From the NCBI RefSeq assembly GCF_013761175.1, contig NZ_JACDUR010000006.1, forward strand, positions 620,001-684,000: 64,000 nucleotides of DNA. Reading direction: 5' to 3'. This DNA comes from Nonomuraea soli. GTDB taxonomy: Bacteria; Actinomycetota; Actinomycetes; Streptosporangiales; Streptosporangiaceae. Positions 57,367 to 64,000 of this stretch are shown here, one piece after another; the first letter of the stretch is position 1, and every line of letters begins with the position of its first letter. Position numbers and translations under genes: made by a program. The notes beneath the pieces are model-generated. The model was given only the letters and a program-made list of their open reading frames with translations. It did no database searches and was not told the DNA's origin.

Positions 57367-59138
57367 GCAGGGGCAAGGCCAAGGTCGATCCCTGGCAGGC
57401 CGAACTGCGCAAGGGCTGGGGCATGGTCACCGCGCACCCCCTGCTGTCGGCCGTTCGCGCCTGCCTGGGGCCCGCCGCCGACGGCGAGCTCGACAAGGAC
57501 ACCTGGGCGGTCGTCGAGGCCGACGGCGACGTCAAGTACCACCCCAGGCGCAGGGCCGAGGCCGAGGAGTGGGCGTGGGTCTTCGCCCACCTCCTGCTCC
57601 ATCTCGGGTTCGGTCACGCCGACCCGCGCACCTGCCTGCCGAACGACCTGGGTCCCGACCCCGCCTACCGGGCCGCCTGCTGCGTGGCGGTCGACCGGTT
57701 CCTGCGCACGCTCAAGCTGGGCCGCTGCCCCGCGCCACTGCCGGTCGAGCTGCCGCCGGAGGACGAGACCACGCTGTCGGAGCGCTGGCGCCGCCTCGGC
57801 CTGCCCGCCGAGTTCGCCCCGATCGGCCTTCCGGACTTCGCGATCGGCGACGAGAAGAGCGCGAAGTACCGCGACTACCAGAGTGCCTTCGCCCGCGGGG
57901 TGGCCAGGGCCGCGACGGCCGCGCTCGACAAGGCGGGCACGCCGCGCGTGTCCGCGGAAGGCCATGTGGACGGTCCGTGGGATCTGGCGCTGCGCTGGTT
58001 CGTCTCCTCCTACCCGCTGCTCGGCGCGCTGGCCGCGGGCATGACGCTGGTGGCCGACGTCGAGCTGGCGCGCGGCTGGGACATCTCCGTCGCCGCGGTC
58101 AACGCCGAGGCCGCAGAGATCTACGTCAACCCGCTGATCCGCCTGTCGATGGAGGAGTGGCGGTTCGTCCTGGCGCACGAGATGCTGCACGCCGCGCTGC
58201 GGCACGGCGAGCGGGTGGGCGGGCGCGACCCGTACTACTGGAACATCGCCTGCGACTACGTGATCAACGGCTGGCTCGTCGAGATGGGCGTGGGGGAGAT
58301 GCCCGAGGGGCTGCTGCACGACAGGACCCTGGCGGCCCAGTCGGCCGAGGCCGTCTACGACCTGATCACCGTGGACCTGAGGCGGCTGCGCAAGCTCGCC
58401 ACGCTGCGCGGGCGCGGCCTGGGCGACGTGCTGGGCCACCCGCTGCCGCACACCGGGGCGCCGGGGCGATACGTCGACCTGGACGAGTTCTACCGCCGGG
58501 CCCTGGGCACGGGCCTGTCCTACCACCACTCCAGCGGCAGAGGGCTGCTGCCGTCGGGGCTGGAGCAGGAGATCCGCGCCCTGGACCAGCCGCCGCTGCC
58601 GTGGGACGCGCGGCTGGCGCGCTGGTTCGACGAGCACGTGCCCTCGCCGGAGCGCCGCCGCTCCTACGCGCGCGCTTCGCGCCGGCAGTCGTCCACGCCC
58701 GGCATCCCGCGCCCCGGCTGGGTGCGCCCGGAGGAGCTCGTGCGCCAGGCCACCTTCGGCGTGGTGCTCGACACCTCCGGCTCCATGAACGCCCGGCTCC
58801 TGGGCAAGGCGCTGGGCGCCATAGCCTCCTACGCCGTCGCCCGCGACGTGCCGCGTGCGCGCGTGGTCTTCTGCGACGCGGCCGCCTACGACGCGGGGTA
58901 CCTTCCGGTCGAGGAGATCGCCTCGAAGGTGCGGGTGCGCGGCAGGGGAGGCACGGTCCTGCAGCCGGGTGTCCACCTGCTGGAGCATGCCGACGACTTC
59001 CCCGCGGCGGGCCCCATCCTGGTCATCACCGACGGGGAGTGCGACGTGCTGAGGATCAGGCGCGAGCACGCCTTCCTCGTCCCCGAGGGGGCGAGGCTGC
59101 CCTTCCGGGCGGTGGGACCGGTCTTTCACATGAGGTAG
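57363..59138 (+). CDS. VWA-like protein with metallopeptidase-like HExxH region (DUF2201 type)
   Basis: 591 aa from GTG 57363. The middle carries a zinc-peptidase-like motif 'FVLAHEMLHAALRHGERVGG' (HEMLH plus a third His). The C-terminal VWA domain has MIDAS residues in 'VVLDTSGSMNARLLGKALG' (DxSxS), followed by 'RGRGGTVLQPG' and 'LVITDGECD'. VWA proteins of this type are presented to or remodelled by the adjacent MoxR ATPase. Whether the HExxH site is an active protease is not known. The gene ends inside a perfect palindrome that fronts the next gene. Confidence 0.85.
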   Translation: MSRGKAKVDPWQAELRKGWGMVTAHPLLSAVRACLGPAADGELDKDTWAVVEADGDVKYHPRRRAEAEEWAWVFAHLLLHLGFGHADPRTCLPNDLGPDPAYRAACCVAVDRFLRTLKLGRCPAPLPVELPPEDETTLSERWRRLGLPAEFAPIGLPDFAIGDEKSAKYRDYQSAFARGVARAATAALDKAGTPRVSAEGHVDGPWDLALRWFVSSYPLLGALAAGMTLVADVELARGWDISVAAVNAEAAEIYVNPLIRLSMEEWRFVLAHEMLHAALRHGERVGGRDPYYWNIACDYVINGWLVEMGVGEMPEGLLHDRTLAAQSAEAVYDLITVDLRRLRKLATLRGRGLGDVLGHPLPHTGAPGRYVDLDEFYRRALGTGLSYHHSSGRGLLPSGLEQEIRALDQPPLPWDARLARWFDEHVPSPERRRSYARASRRQSSTPGIPRPGWVRPEELVRQATFGVVLDTSGSMNARLLGKALGAIASYAVARDVPRARVVFCDAAAYDAGYLPVEEIASKVRVRGRGGTVLQPGVHLLEHADDFPAAGPILVITDGECDVLRIRREHAFLVPEGARLPFRAVGPVFHMR

Positions 59139-59151
59139 TGGTATACCACTA
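59136..59151. promoter_or_regulatory. Perfect 16-bp palindrome, GntR-type operator
   Basis: TAGTGGTATACCACTA is a complete dyad. Its core TGGTATACCA is the kind of site bound by HutC-subfamily GntR repressors. It begins on the stop codon of the VWA gene and ends 3 bp before the amidohydrolase ATG at 59155. Binding would block transcription or initiation of the amidohydrolase. No gntR gene is in the window. Confidence 0.7.
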
Positions 59152-59154
59152 TTT

Positions 59155-60555
59155 ATGCGGATTCTCCTGAAGGCCTCCTTCGTCGTCGGACACGACGGCG
59201 ACGACCACGTCATCCACCGCGACGGCTGCGTCGTCCTGGAGGGTGACGAGGTCGTCCACGCCGGCGGGCCGTACGACGGCGAGGCCGACGAGGTGATCGA
59301 CGCCGGGCACGCCCTGATCGGTCCCGGTTTCATCGATCTGGACGCGCTGGCCGACATCGACCACGCCATCCTCGACACCTGGCACGCCGACTCCAGCGGC
59401 CTGGCCTGGTCCGACGACTACGCCCTGCACCGCAGGCAGGCCGTCTTCCCGCTGGAGGACACGCTGTTCATGCGCGAATACGCGCTGACCCAGCTGATCC
59501 GCAACGGCATCACCACCGCGATGCCGATCGCCGCCGAGACCCACAGCGCCTGGGCGGAGTCCTACGAGGAGTTCGCCGGCGTCGCCGAGATCGCCGGGCG
59601 GCTGGGCCTGCGCATGTACCTGGGCCCCAGCTACCGCTCCGGCGTGCCGGTGACCGGCGGGCGCGTGCTCTGGGAACCGGCCAACGGCGAACGCGGCCTG
59701 GCCGACGCGGTGCGCTTCGTCAAGGACTTCGACGGCGCCTACGGCGGGCGGCTGCGCGGCGCGCTGCTGCCCTGCCGGATCGAGACGCTGACCCCCGAAC
59801 TCCTGCGCGCCACCGCCGAGGCCGCCGAGGAACTCGACTGCCTGGTGCGCCTGCACTGCATGCAGAGCCCCAGGGAGGCCGGGCTGCTCGGCAGGCAGCC
59901 CGTCGACGCGCTGGAGGACAGCGGCCTGCTGAACCACCGGCTGATCGTGCCGCACGCCCGCTACATCGAACCGAGCGACGTGCCCAGGCTCGCCGCGATC
60001 GCCGGGATCGCGCACTGCCCGCTGACCTCGGTCAGGTACGGCGACGCGCTGCACGACTTCGACTCCTACCGGGCCGCGGGCGTCAACGTGGCGCTGGGCA
60101 CCGACTCCTTCCCGCCCGACATGATCCGCAACATGGACTACGGCAACAACCTGGCCAAGCTCGTCACCGGACGACTCGACGCCGGGGCGGCGGCCGACTA
60201 CTACCGGGCGGCCACCCTCGGCGGCGCCAGGGCGCTGGGCCGCGACGACCTCGGCAGGCTGGCCCCCGGCGCCAAGGCCGACCTGATCGTCGTGGACCTG
60301 TCGGGGCCCCGCACAGGACCGGTCGACGACCCCATCCGCACCCTGCTGATGAACTGCTCGGGCGCGGACGTGACGACGGTCGTGATCGACGGCCGCGTGG
60401 TCATGCGCGACCGGGTCATCCCCGGCGCCGAGGACCTGCGCGAGCGGGCCCAGGCCTACTTCGACCGCATGAAGGCCGCCTACTCCACGCGCGACCACCT
60501 GCGCAGGGACCCGGACACGCTCTTCCCGCCGTCGTTCAGGACGAGTACTGCTTGA
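59155..60555 (+). CDS. Amidohydrolase-superfamily protein (chlorohydrolase/deaminase-like)
   Basis: 466 aa. It has the N- and C-terminal beta-sandwich and TIM barrel typical of the ATZ/guanine-deaminase branch, ending in 'LAPGAKADLIVVDLSG' and 'TTVVIDGRVVMRD'. Metal or substrate residues seen: His in 'VRLHCMQSP', His in 'IVPHARYI', Asp in 'ALGTDSFPPDMI'. The usual HxH after 'PGFID' is replaced by 'LDALADIDH', so the first metal site is altered. It should cleave C-N or C-Cl bonds of small heterocycles, but the substrate is open. A GntR-type palindrome covers its start and no ribosome site is evident. Confidence 0.8.
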   Translation: MRILLKASFVVGHDGDDHVIHRDGCVVLEGDEVVHAGGPYDGEADEVIDAGHALIGPGFIDLDALADIDHAILDTWHADSSGLAWSDDYALHRRQAVFPLEDTLFMREYALTQLIRNGITTAMPIAAETHSAWAESYEEFAGVAEIAGRLGLRMYLGPSYRSGVPVTGGRVLWEPANGERGLADAVRFVKDFDGAYGGRLRGALLPCRIETLTPELLRATAEAAEELDCLVRLHCMQSPREAGLLGRQPVDALEDSGLLNHRLIVPHARYIEPSDVPRLAAIAGIAHCPLTSVRYGDALHDFDSYRAAGVNVALGTDSFPPDMIRNMDYGNNLAKLVTGRLDAGAAADYYRAATLGGARALGRDDLGRLAPGAKADLIVVDLSGPRTGPVDDPIRTLLMNCSGADVTTVVIDGRVVMRDRVIPGAEDLRERAQAYFDRMKAAYSTRDHLRRDPDTLFPPSFRTSTA

Positions 60556-61408
60556 CCAGCCGCTCGTAACGCTCCTGCGGCCAGGGGCGGCCGGGATCGC
60601 CCATGACCGCGGCGAACAGCAGCTCCTGCCCGACCTGGCCCCCGGACAGCAGAGCGGGCACCAGCGACGCGAGCGAGGCGGGCACGGTCTGGACCCGCTC
60701 GACGCGCACGCCCAGCTCGGGATCGGAGACGATCTCCCAGCGCACGGTCCCGGCGGGCAGGCCGTCGTGCGACAGGGCGCAGACCAGCAGGCGCGGCTCG
60801 TCGCGCTCCAGGACCTCGCCTGGCGCCTGCCCTACGACCTGGGCCCAGATCCGCTCGGCGGAGCGCCACACCATGTCGTGGGCGAAGGCCAGCTCGAAAC
60901 CGTCGCCGGTGCGGGTGACCGTGCCCTCGGCCAGCCCGAACGCCTCGATGTAGTGCTCCATCGGCCCGAGCGGGTCGCGCTCCTCCGGTGCGTCGCGGCC
61001 GTCGAGGCGGGCGAGCATCGCGGCCAGGCAGGTGTCCCAGCCCGCCGCCGTACGGCCCGCGCCGAGCCTGCCGGTGGCGCCCCCGCCCAGCGTGTGGGTG
61101 AAGACCAGCAGGCAGCCCTCGCCCTCGGGGATCAGCTCGATGCGCAGCACGTCGTGTCCCCAGCGGAACATGTAGACCTTGGGCGGGTCGACCTCCATCA
61201 CCTCGCCGTGGGTGACCTCGTCGTCGCCGGGGAAGCTGAAACGCATGGCGGCGCCGGGCCGCTGCTCGGCCTCGACGGAGGCGGGGAACCAGTGGGCCAT
61301 CTCGGTCGGATCGGTCACCGCCCGCCACACCTTGGCGGGCGGATGGGCCAGCCGGCGCTCCAGGCGCAGCACCGGATCGCCGTTGACGGTGTGCAGGGTC
61401 GCTTCCAT
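60536..61408 (-). CDS. SRPBCC (AHSA1-like) domain protein
   Basis: 290 aa from ATG 61408, with CAGGAG upstream. The N-terminal half is an AHSA1/START-like domain: 'RLAHPPAKVWRAVTDPTEMA' and 'VMEVDPPKVYMFRWGHD'. The C-terminal half repeats a similar fold with less conservation. It starts 2 bp after the ArsR stop. ArsR-SRPBCC pairs are a common two-gene unit in actinomycetes in which the SRPBCC protein probably binds a small lipophilic ligand. The 3' end overlaps the convergent amidohydrolase gene by 20 bp. Confidence 0.88.
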   Translation of the reverse strand: MEATLHTVNGDPVLRLERRLAHPPAKVWRAVTDPTEMAHWFPASVEAEQRPGAAMRFSFPGDDEVTHGEVMEVDPPKVYMFRWGHDVLRIELIPEGEGCLLVFTHTLGGGATGRLGAGRTAAGWDTCLAAMLARLDGRDAPEERDPLGPMEHYIEAFGLAEGTVTRTGDGFELAFAHDMVWRSAERIWAQVVGQAPGEVLERDEPRLLVCALSHDGLPAGTVRWEIVSDPELGVRVERVQTVPASLASLVPALLSGGQVGQELLFAAVMGDPGRPWPQERYERLVKQYSS

Positions 61409-61410
61409 GG

Positions 61411-61713
61411 TCAACTCCTGTCCAGGTGGTGTTCGAGCGCGTCGAGGCTCGACGACCACAACTGCCGGTACGGCTCCAGCCACCGGTCGATCTCTGCCAG
61501 CGGCTCGGGACGCAGCCGGTACCAGCGCCGTTGCGCGTCGTGGCGCACCTCGACCAGCCCTGCCTCGCGCAGCGCCTTCAGGTGCTTGGAGACGGTCGGC
61601 TGGGCGAGCGAGAGGCTGTCGGCCAGCTCGCCGACCAGCCGCTCGCGGCCGCGCAGCAGGTCGAGGATCTCCCTGCGGCGCGGTTCCGCCAGCACCTCGA
61701 ACGTAGATGCCAT
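61411..61713 (-). CDS. ArsR-family transcriptional regulator
   Basis: 100 aa from ATG 61713. Winged-helix signature: 'FEVLAEPRRREILDLLRGRE', 'VGELADSLSLAQPTVSKHLK' and 'ALREAGLVEVRHDAQRRWYR'. No metal-binding Cys cluster is present, so this is the SRPBCC-associated, non-metal type. It has an excellent leaderless promoter, TATATT followed by 6 nt and ATG. An imperfect dyad (ATAGCC..GGCATAT) overlaps the promoter and suggests autoregulation. Confidence 0.92.
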   Translation of the reverse strand: MASTFEVLAEPRRREILDLLRGRERLVGELADSLSLAQPTVSKHLKALREAGLVEVRHDAQRRWYRLRPEPLAEIDRWLEPYRQLWSSSLDALEHHLDRS

Positions 61714-61719
61714 ATGGGC

Positions 61720-61725
61720 AATATA
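61720..61725 (-). promoter_or_regulatory. Leaderless -10 of arsR-SRPBCC operon
   Basis: TATATT on the minus strand lies exactly 6 nt before ATG 61713. The flanking ATAGCC-N5-GGCATAT half-sites (61723-61740) could be the ArsR operator. Confidence 0.6.
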
Positions 61726-61783
61726 GCCGATGTGGCATATAGAAGCCAAGCCGCCCGCCGTCGCCGGGCGGCTCACGGACCCG

Positions 61784-63418
61784 TCAGCGAGCCGCGGCGC
61801 GGCCCGCCTGGCGTCCGGAGAACAGGCACCCGCCCAGGAAGGTGCCCTCCAGCGCGTTGTAGCCGTGCACCCCGCCGCCGCCGAACCCGGCGACCTCCCC
61901 CGCCGCGAACAGCCCGTCGATCGCCCGGCCCGACGCGTCGAGCACCCTGGAGTCGAGATCGGTCTGGATGCCCCCGAGCGACTTGCGGGTCAGCACCCGA
62001 AGCTGCACGCCGATCAGCGGTCCCGCCTCGGGATCCAGGATCCGGTGCGGCGTGGCCGTACGCCCCAGCTTGTCGCCGAGGTAACGCCGCGAGTTGTGGA
62101 TGCCCTGGACCTGGGAGTCCTTGCTGAAGGGGTTGGCGATCTGCAGGTCGCGCGCCACGATCTGCCGCCGCAGGTGCTCGGCGTCGAGCAGCGGCGTGTC
62201 GGTGAGCTTGTTCATGCCCTCGACCAGCTCCTCCAGCGTGGCGGCCACCACGAAGTCGGCGCCGCGCCGCTTGAAGGCCTCCACCGGAGCGGGGGCGCCC
62301 TTGCCCAGCAGGCGTGAGCGCAGGAACGCCTGGCGGTCCTTGGAGGTGATGTCGGGGTTCTGCTCCGAGCCCGACAGGGCGAACTCCTTGGCGATGATGC
62401 GCTCGGTGAGCACGAACCACGAGTGGTCGTGGCCGGTGGTGCGCAGGTGGCGCAGCGTCCCGAGGGTGTCGTAGCCGGGCAGGCACGGGTCGGGCAGGCG
62501 GTTGCCGAGCGCGTCGAACCACATCGACGAGGGTCCTGGCAGGATGCGGATGCCGTGGCCGGGCCAGATCGGATCCCAGTTGCGCAGGCCCTCGGTGTAG
62601 TGCCACATGCGGTCGCGGTTGACCAGGCGGGCTCCGGCCTCGGCGGCGATGTCGAGCATGCGGCCGTCGACGTAGGCGGGCACGCCGGTGATCATGTCGT
62701 CCGGGGGAGTGCCCAGCCGGGAGGGCCAGTAGGCGCGCACCAGATCGTGGTTGGCGCCGATGCCGCCCGTGGTCACGATGACCGCCGGGGCCTCCAGGGT
62801 GAACTCGCCGGCGGGCTCGCGGCTGGTGGCCACCCCGCGCGGCGCGTGGTCCTCGGCCAGCACGGTGCCGCGCACGCCCTGGATCGCTCCACCGCTGACG
62901 ATCAGCTCGTCGACGCGGTGACGGTGGTGGAAGGTCACCAGCTCGCCGAAGCGCAGGAACGGCTCCAGCACGCCGGGTCCGGTGCCCCAGGTGACGTGGA
63001 AACGCGGCACCGAGTTGCCGTGCCCGTCGGCCCGCAGGTCGCCGCGCTCGGCCCAGCCCACCGTCGGCAGCCAGCGCAGGCCCAGGCCCTGCAGCCAGGA
63101 GCGTTTCTCCCCGGCGGCGAACTCGACGTAGGCGCGTGCCCACCGCACCGCCCAGGAGTCCTCGTCGTCGAGCCGGTCGAACCCGGCGCTGCCCTGCCAG
63201 TCGTTCCAGGCCAGCTCGACGGAGTCCTTCACGCCCATGCGGCGCTGCTCGGGCGAGCCGACGAAGAACAGCCCGCCGAAGGACCAGTGGGCCTGCCCGC
63301 CCAGGTTGGCGGGGCCCTCCTGGTCGACGAGGGCGACGCGCTTGCCGCGCCGGGTGAGTTCGTGGGTCGCCACCAGGCCGGCCAGGCCGGCCCCGACGAC
63401 TATGACGTCCGCGTGCAC
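61784..63418 (-). CDS. FAD-binding dehydrogenase (KstD/fumarate reductase flavoprotein-like)
   Basis: 544 aa from GTG 63418; the frame runs on upstream but the FAD Rossmann motif 'DVIVVGAGLAGLVATHELTR' begins at residue 4, fixing the start, and TAACGT lies 8 nt before it. Other features: 'GGQAHWSFGGLFFVGSPEQR', 'VIVTTGGIGANHDLVRAYWP', and the C-terminal FAD block 'GLFAAGEVAGFGGGGVHGYN'. It resembles the actinobacterial FAD-binding dehydrogenase family that includes M. tuberculosis Rv0785. Substrate unknown; ketosteroid-like or other enone substrates are guesses. Confidence 0.88.
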   Translation of the reverse strand: MHADVIVVGAGLAGLVATHELTRRGKRVALVDQEGPANLGGQAHWSFGGLFFVGSPEQRRMGVKDSVELAWNDWQGSAGFDRLDDEDSWAVRWARAYVEFAAGEKRSWLQGLGLRWLPTVGWAERGDLRADGHGNSVPRFHVTWGTGPGVLEPFLRFGELVTFHHRHRVDELIVSGGAIQGVRGTVLAEDHAPRGVATSREPAGEFTLEAPAVIVTTGGIGANHDLVRAYWPSRLGTPPDDMITGVPAYVDGRMLDIAAEAGARLVNRDRMWHYTEGLRNWDPIWPGHGIRILPGPSSMWFDALGNRLPDPCLPGYDTLGTLRHLRTTGHDHSWFVLTERIIAKEFALSGSEQNPDITSKDRQAFLRSRLLGKGAPAPVEAFKRRGADFVVAATLEELVEGMNKLTDTPLLDAEHLRRQIVARDLQIANPFSKDSQVQGIHNSRRYLGDKLGRTATPHRILDPEAGPLIGVQLRVLTRKSLGGIQTDLDSRVLDASGRAIDGLFAAGEVAGFGGGGVHGYNALEGTFLGGCLFSGRQAGRAAAR

Positions 63419-63429
63419 AAATGCGCACG

Positions 63430-63654
63430 TTACACGCTTGGTGGCCAGATCCCCACGTGCAACAGCCGGTGGGCGTAGAAGTAGGCCACCAGCTGGCTGC
63501 GGTTGCTGCAGGCGAACTGCTCCAGCAGCTTGCTGATCCGCTCCGCCACCGTGTACCTGCTCAGATGCAGCTCCCTGGCGATCCGCGTGGTGGTGTAGCC
63601 CCTGGCCAGCATGACGATCAAGAGGAAGTCCCGCTCGTTGAGCTCGTGATCCAT
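63430..63654 (-). CDS. Stand-alone LuxR-type HTH protein, 74 aa
   Basis: Only the HTH remains: 'LNERDFLLIVMLARGYTTTR' followed by 'IARELHLSRYTVAERISKLL' and a short C-terminal helix. It starts at ATG 63654, 8 bp after the stop of the ATP-grasp gene, and ends 11 bp before the flavin dehydrogenase start. It has no receiver or ligand domain and may act as a small constitutive or dimer-controlled DNA-binding protein. It is probably co-transcribed with the ATP-grasp gene. Confidence 0.85.
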   Translation of the reverse strand: MDHELNERDFLLIVMLARGYTTTRIARELHLSRYTVAERISKLLEQFACSNRSQLVAYFYAHRLLHVGIWPPSV

Positions 63655-63662
63655 CTGCAGCC

Positions 63663-64000
63663 CTACTCCCCTCCACGGAAGGTTCTCAGTGCCAGGAAGC
63701 CCGTCAGGTCGAGCGCGGACGACCGGTCGTGCAGGTCGCGGAGCATGGACGCGGCGGCGAGGGAGACGCTCTCGCATCCGGCCCTGGCCTCGAACCAGCG
63801 CCAGTCACCGTCGGCGTTGGCCTCCAGGAAGACCGGGCCCGCCCTGGTGAGCAGGAAGTCGAAGGCGGCGTAGCGCAGCCCCCAGTCCGCGGCGAGCACG
63901 CGGGCGGCCGTGGCGACGTCCGGGGGGACGTGCGCGGGGCGCACCGTCACGGACGCCTCGTCGCGCCAGATCGCCTCGGGCGCGGACTTGCCGACGAGGA
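63663..64000 (-). CDS. C-terminal part of an ATP-grasp ligase (MvdD/TgmB-like), truncated by window edge
   Basis: 112 residues are visible and the frame is open to the right edge, where the N-terminus and most of the ATP-grasp core lie. 'YAAFDFLLTRAGPVFLEANA' with 'DGDWRWFE' matches the C-terminal metal/ATP-binding strand (FLExNxxGxW) of ATP-grasp enzymes that make graspetides or related ribosomal peptides. Whether a precursor peptide is nearby cannot be seen. The adjacent small LuxR-type gene may be its regulator. Confidence 0.7.
   Translation of the reverse strand, partial: LVGKSAPEAIWRDEASVTVRPAHVPPDVATAARVLAADWGLRYAAFDFLLTRAGPVFLEANADGDWRWFEARAGCESVSLAAASMLRDLHDRSSALDLTGFLALRTFRGGE

Overview
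This window is high-GC chromosomal DNA with strong G/C third-position bias, many GTG starts, dense 4-bp stop/start overlaps and frequent leaderless-type starts (TANNNT followed 6-7 nt later by ATG or GTG). Together with a SapB-like class III lanthipeptide cluster, a WS/DGAT acyltransferase, a bacterial PolX, a MoxR/VWA pair and abundant LacI, TetR, PaaX and MmyB-type regulators, this points to a filamentous actinomycete. A Streptosporangiaceae-like genome such as Nonomuraea is my guess from gene style only. No rRNA, tRNA or CRISPR array was seen.

Layout. 1-5.6 kb: two SSS-family (acetate-type) symporters, the second in an operon with its DUF485 partner behind a Crp-like site, plus a LacI regulator and a trans-sulfuration-type PLP enzyme. 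5.7-10.6 kb: an EamA exporter, an aldo/keto reductase, and a GH36 alpha-galactosidase followed by an esterase, these last two sharing an operator-like motif. 10.6-24.7 kb: a TetR-MFS efflux pair, a second TetR, WS/DGAT, a molybdopterin oxidoreductase, PolX, a sulfotransferase, a beta-propeller glycosidase-like protein, a secreted M14 carboxypeptidase, a His-rich membrane protein with a pentapeptide repeat and a second aldo/keto reductase.

24.7-34.8 kb: a compact class III lanthipeptide locus: histidine kinase, LanKC synthetase, a 43-residue precursor too short for ordinary gene calling (28440-28571), two ABC half-transporters, a prolyl-oligopeptidase and, at the far end and convergent, a NarL-type response regulator. 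The precursor carries the class III leader motif and two S/T-xx-S/T-xxx-C core motifs. The peptidase is the likely leader protease.

35-45 kb: methyltransferase, two SDRs, a CMD protein, a zinc alcohol dehydrogenase, an MmyB-type regulator, a glutamate-cysteine-ligase-family enzyme, a propeller-like unknown, a PaaX regulator and an acyl-CoA dehydrogenase.

45-54.5 kb: a foreign island of about 9.5 kb. It entered the 3' end of the acyl-CoA dehydrogenase gene, brought a divergent replacement 3' end that keeps the gene intact, and left the native 3' end stranded beyond the insert. A 152-bp near-identical direct repeat brackets it. Its cargo is a translationally coupled two-gene unit: a giant (~2040 aa) STAND/AAA-type P-loop protein and a metallo-beta-lactamase/beta-CASP nuclease with an N-terminal coiled coil. 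I recognise no named system with this layout and regard it as a candidate new NTPase-plus-nuclease conflict or defence module. This is the most interesting part of the window.

54.8-64 kb: malic enzyme, a MoxR AAA ATPase and VWA/metallopeptidase-like pair joined by a 19-codon bridging ORF, an amidohydrolase behind a perfect 16-bp palindrome, an ArsR-SRPBCC pair, a flavin dehydrogenase, a tiny LuxR-type HTH protein, and the C-terminal end of an ATP-grasp enzyme at the right edge.
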